Assembly: GCA_021828245.1 (NCBI GenBank)
Contig: JAKASC010000118.1
Coordinates: forward strand, 1-7,290
Source: Acidobacteriota bacterium
GTDB taxonomy: Bacteria > Acidobacteriota > Terriglobia > UBA7540
Length of the DNA stretch: 7,290 nt
Direction: 5' to 3'
This document shows, piece by piece, positions 6,356 to 7,290 of the stretch. The position numbers and the translations under genes were made by a program. Numbering within the stretch: the stretch's first letter is position 1; every line of letters starts with the position of its first letter. The notes beneath the pieces are model-generated. The model saw only the letters and a list, made by a program, of their open reading frames with translations. It did not search any database and was not told where the DNA came from.

Positions 6356-6381
6356 CAAATCGAGGCGGATTCCAATTTAGC

Positions 6382-6387
6382 GGAGAG
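6382..6387 (+). promoter_or_regulatory. Shine-Dalgarno site of the secreted TPR gene
   Basis: GGAGAG ends 8 nt before the ATG at 6396. It supports this start over the internal ATGs at codons 7, 18 and 24. Confidence 0.6.
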
Positions 6388-6395
6388 ATAGCCGT

Positions 6396-7290
6396 ATGAA
6401 ACAAGCTTTGAGGATGGGTTTGCTCACAGCACTGTTGGCGGTCGGCATGGTCGGCGCCCGTCAGATGTCAGCCTTGGCATTGGCGCCGCAAGGCGCATCG
6501 GCGCCCGCGCTGGCCCAGGCCCCCCTGACGGAAAAGCAAGTGATTGCGCTGGTCAAACATAATAAAAAGCATCTGGACAGAATCACGTCGGAGTTAAATG
6601 CGCGGGGCGTGGCGTTTGACGTAACCCCCGCGATTGCAAAGGCGCTGAAGAAGGCGGGCGCAACGCCGGAATTGATCACGGCCATTCAGAATTTGGGACC
6701 CACGGCGCGGGCTGCCAAGGCCAATAAACCCGCCGGCCCCACGATCTCTCCTGCAGAAACTCAAGCCTTCCAGGCAATTGAACATGAGCTCGACCCGGAC
6801 CGTCAAATTCAGTTGGCCAATGCCTTTGCGACCAAATTTCCCAACAGCCCCCTGCTGACCTTTGTCTATGCATTTGAGGCCAACGCTTATCAGCAGAAGA
6901 ACGATGCCGATGACACGGTGAAATACGGTGAAATGAGCCTCAAATTAAAGCCCAACAATCTGCTCAGCCTGATGATTGTGGGGTCCGTCCTTCCGCAACC
7001 GCAGGAGTTGCAAGGCAGCGATGTGGATAAGGTCCAAAGGCTGAACGAAGCGGAACAGGATGACAAGGAAGCTCTACAAATCATCAGCCAGCTTCCCCAA
7101 GAACCCAATGAGACGCCGGCTGCCTACGCCAAGCGCAAGGCGGCGGTGGCAAGCGGCGTTTATGCGGCGCTGGGATTGGTGCATTTTCAGAGGGCAGAAA
7201 TGGGCCTGACAGGGCCCGACCCGCAAGAGCTTGCCAAGGCGGAGAAATATTATCTGACCGCGGTCAACGCGGAGCCGACCCCGAATGCTG
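6396..7290 (+). CDS. Secreted TPR-repeat protein with an N-terminal helical module, C-terminus cut off by window edge
   Basis: Probably an exported, periplasmic or surface-associated scaffold of unknown partner. The frame is open for 298 codons and runs off the right edge. Residues 1 to about 30 look like a signal peptide (KQALR start, hydrophobic 8-20, small residues ALALA near 26-30). Residues 44-98 form a compact helical module: LTEKQVIALVK, then a turn with RGVAFDVTP, then KKAGATPELITAI. I recall similar sequences at the N-terminus of many acidobacterial secreted proteins. After an Ala/Pro-rich linker (100-120) come TPR-like helix pairs: about 121-154 (ending KFPNSPL), about 155-189 (FEANAYQQKNDADDTVKYG, then LKLKPNN) and about 252-295 (the last interrupted by a short insert and ending TAVNAEPTPNA). 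A charged linker covers about 205-245. It is transcribed divergently from yggS. The TPR call is good; the role is unknown. Confidence 0.85.
   Translation, partial: MKQALRMGLLTALLAVGMVGARQMSALALAPQGASAPALAQAPLTEKQVIALVKHNKKHLDRITSELNARGVAFDVTPAIAKALKKAGATPELITAIQNLGPTARAAKANKPAGPTISPAETQAFQAIEHELDPDRQIQLANAFATKFPNSPLLTFVYAFEANAYQQKNDADDTVKYGEMSLKLKPNNLLSLMIVGSVLPQPQELQGSDVDKVQRLNEAEQDDKEALQIISQLPQEPNETPAAYAKRKAAVASGVYAALGLVHFQRAEMGLTGPDPQELAKAEKYYLTAVNAEPTPNA

Larger units (their letters stand above)
6196..6395. other. 200-nt divergent promoter region between yggS and the secreted TPR gene
   Basis: This non-coding region separates the two transcription directions. It holds the promoter and ribosome-binding site of the TPR gene on the plus strand, two TAGAAT boxes on the minus strand and one short inverted repeat. 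The -35 boxes of the TPR promoter and the distal yggS promoter are only about 10 nt apart, so the two polymerase sites would interfere or share a regulator. No RNA gene or small ORF is convincing here. Confidence 0.55.

Overview
The window looks like a chromosomal segment from a Gram-negative bacterium of fairly high GC content. It most resembles Acidobacteriota. The reasons are a small membrane protein resembling the DUF6677 group and a secreted TPR protein that opens with a short helical module I associate with acidobacterial secreted proteins. This assignment rests on protein resemblance read by eye, not on a marker gene. I see no mobile element, CRISPR array, tRNA or rRNA, and base use is even throughout.

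Seven genes lie head to tail on the minus strand, from about 6195 down to the left edge. In transcription order they are: a YggS/PROSC-type PLP-homeostasis protein, a DUF167/YggU protein, a POT-family proton-coupled peptide transporter, an M24 metallopeptidase of the Xaa-Pro aminopeptidase/dipeptidase type, a DUF6677-like membrane protein, a 75-residue membrane protein, and a glycogen-debranching-type enzyme cut off at position 1. The first three are joined by two successive 4-nt ATGA stop/start overlaps and are almost certainly one translationally coupled operon. The two small membrane genes are 7 nt apart. Gaps of 130, 78 and 134 nt separate the remaining units, and these may be read through or have their own promoters.

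One gene runs on the plus strand from 6396 off the right edge. It encodes a secreted TPR protein and is divergent from yggS. The 200-nt region between them holds a good sigma70-type promoter for the TPR gene (TTGACA, 17 nt, TACGCT) and two TAGAAT -10-like boxes facing yggS.

Functionally, the transporter and the M24 peptidase make a plausible uptake-then-hydrolysis pair for small peptides. YggS and DUF167 are a widespread housekeeping pair, found here without yggT between them. The debranching enzyme belongs to glycogen or starch breakdown. No clearly new defence or biosynthetic system is visible. The points most worth a second look are the compact POT transporter that appears to lack the extra helix pair usual in bacterial members, its coupling to yggS-DUF167, the uncharacterised membrane-protein pair, and the N-terminal module of the TPR protein.
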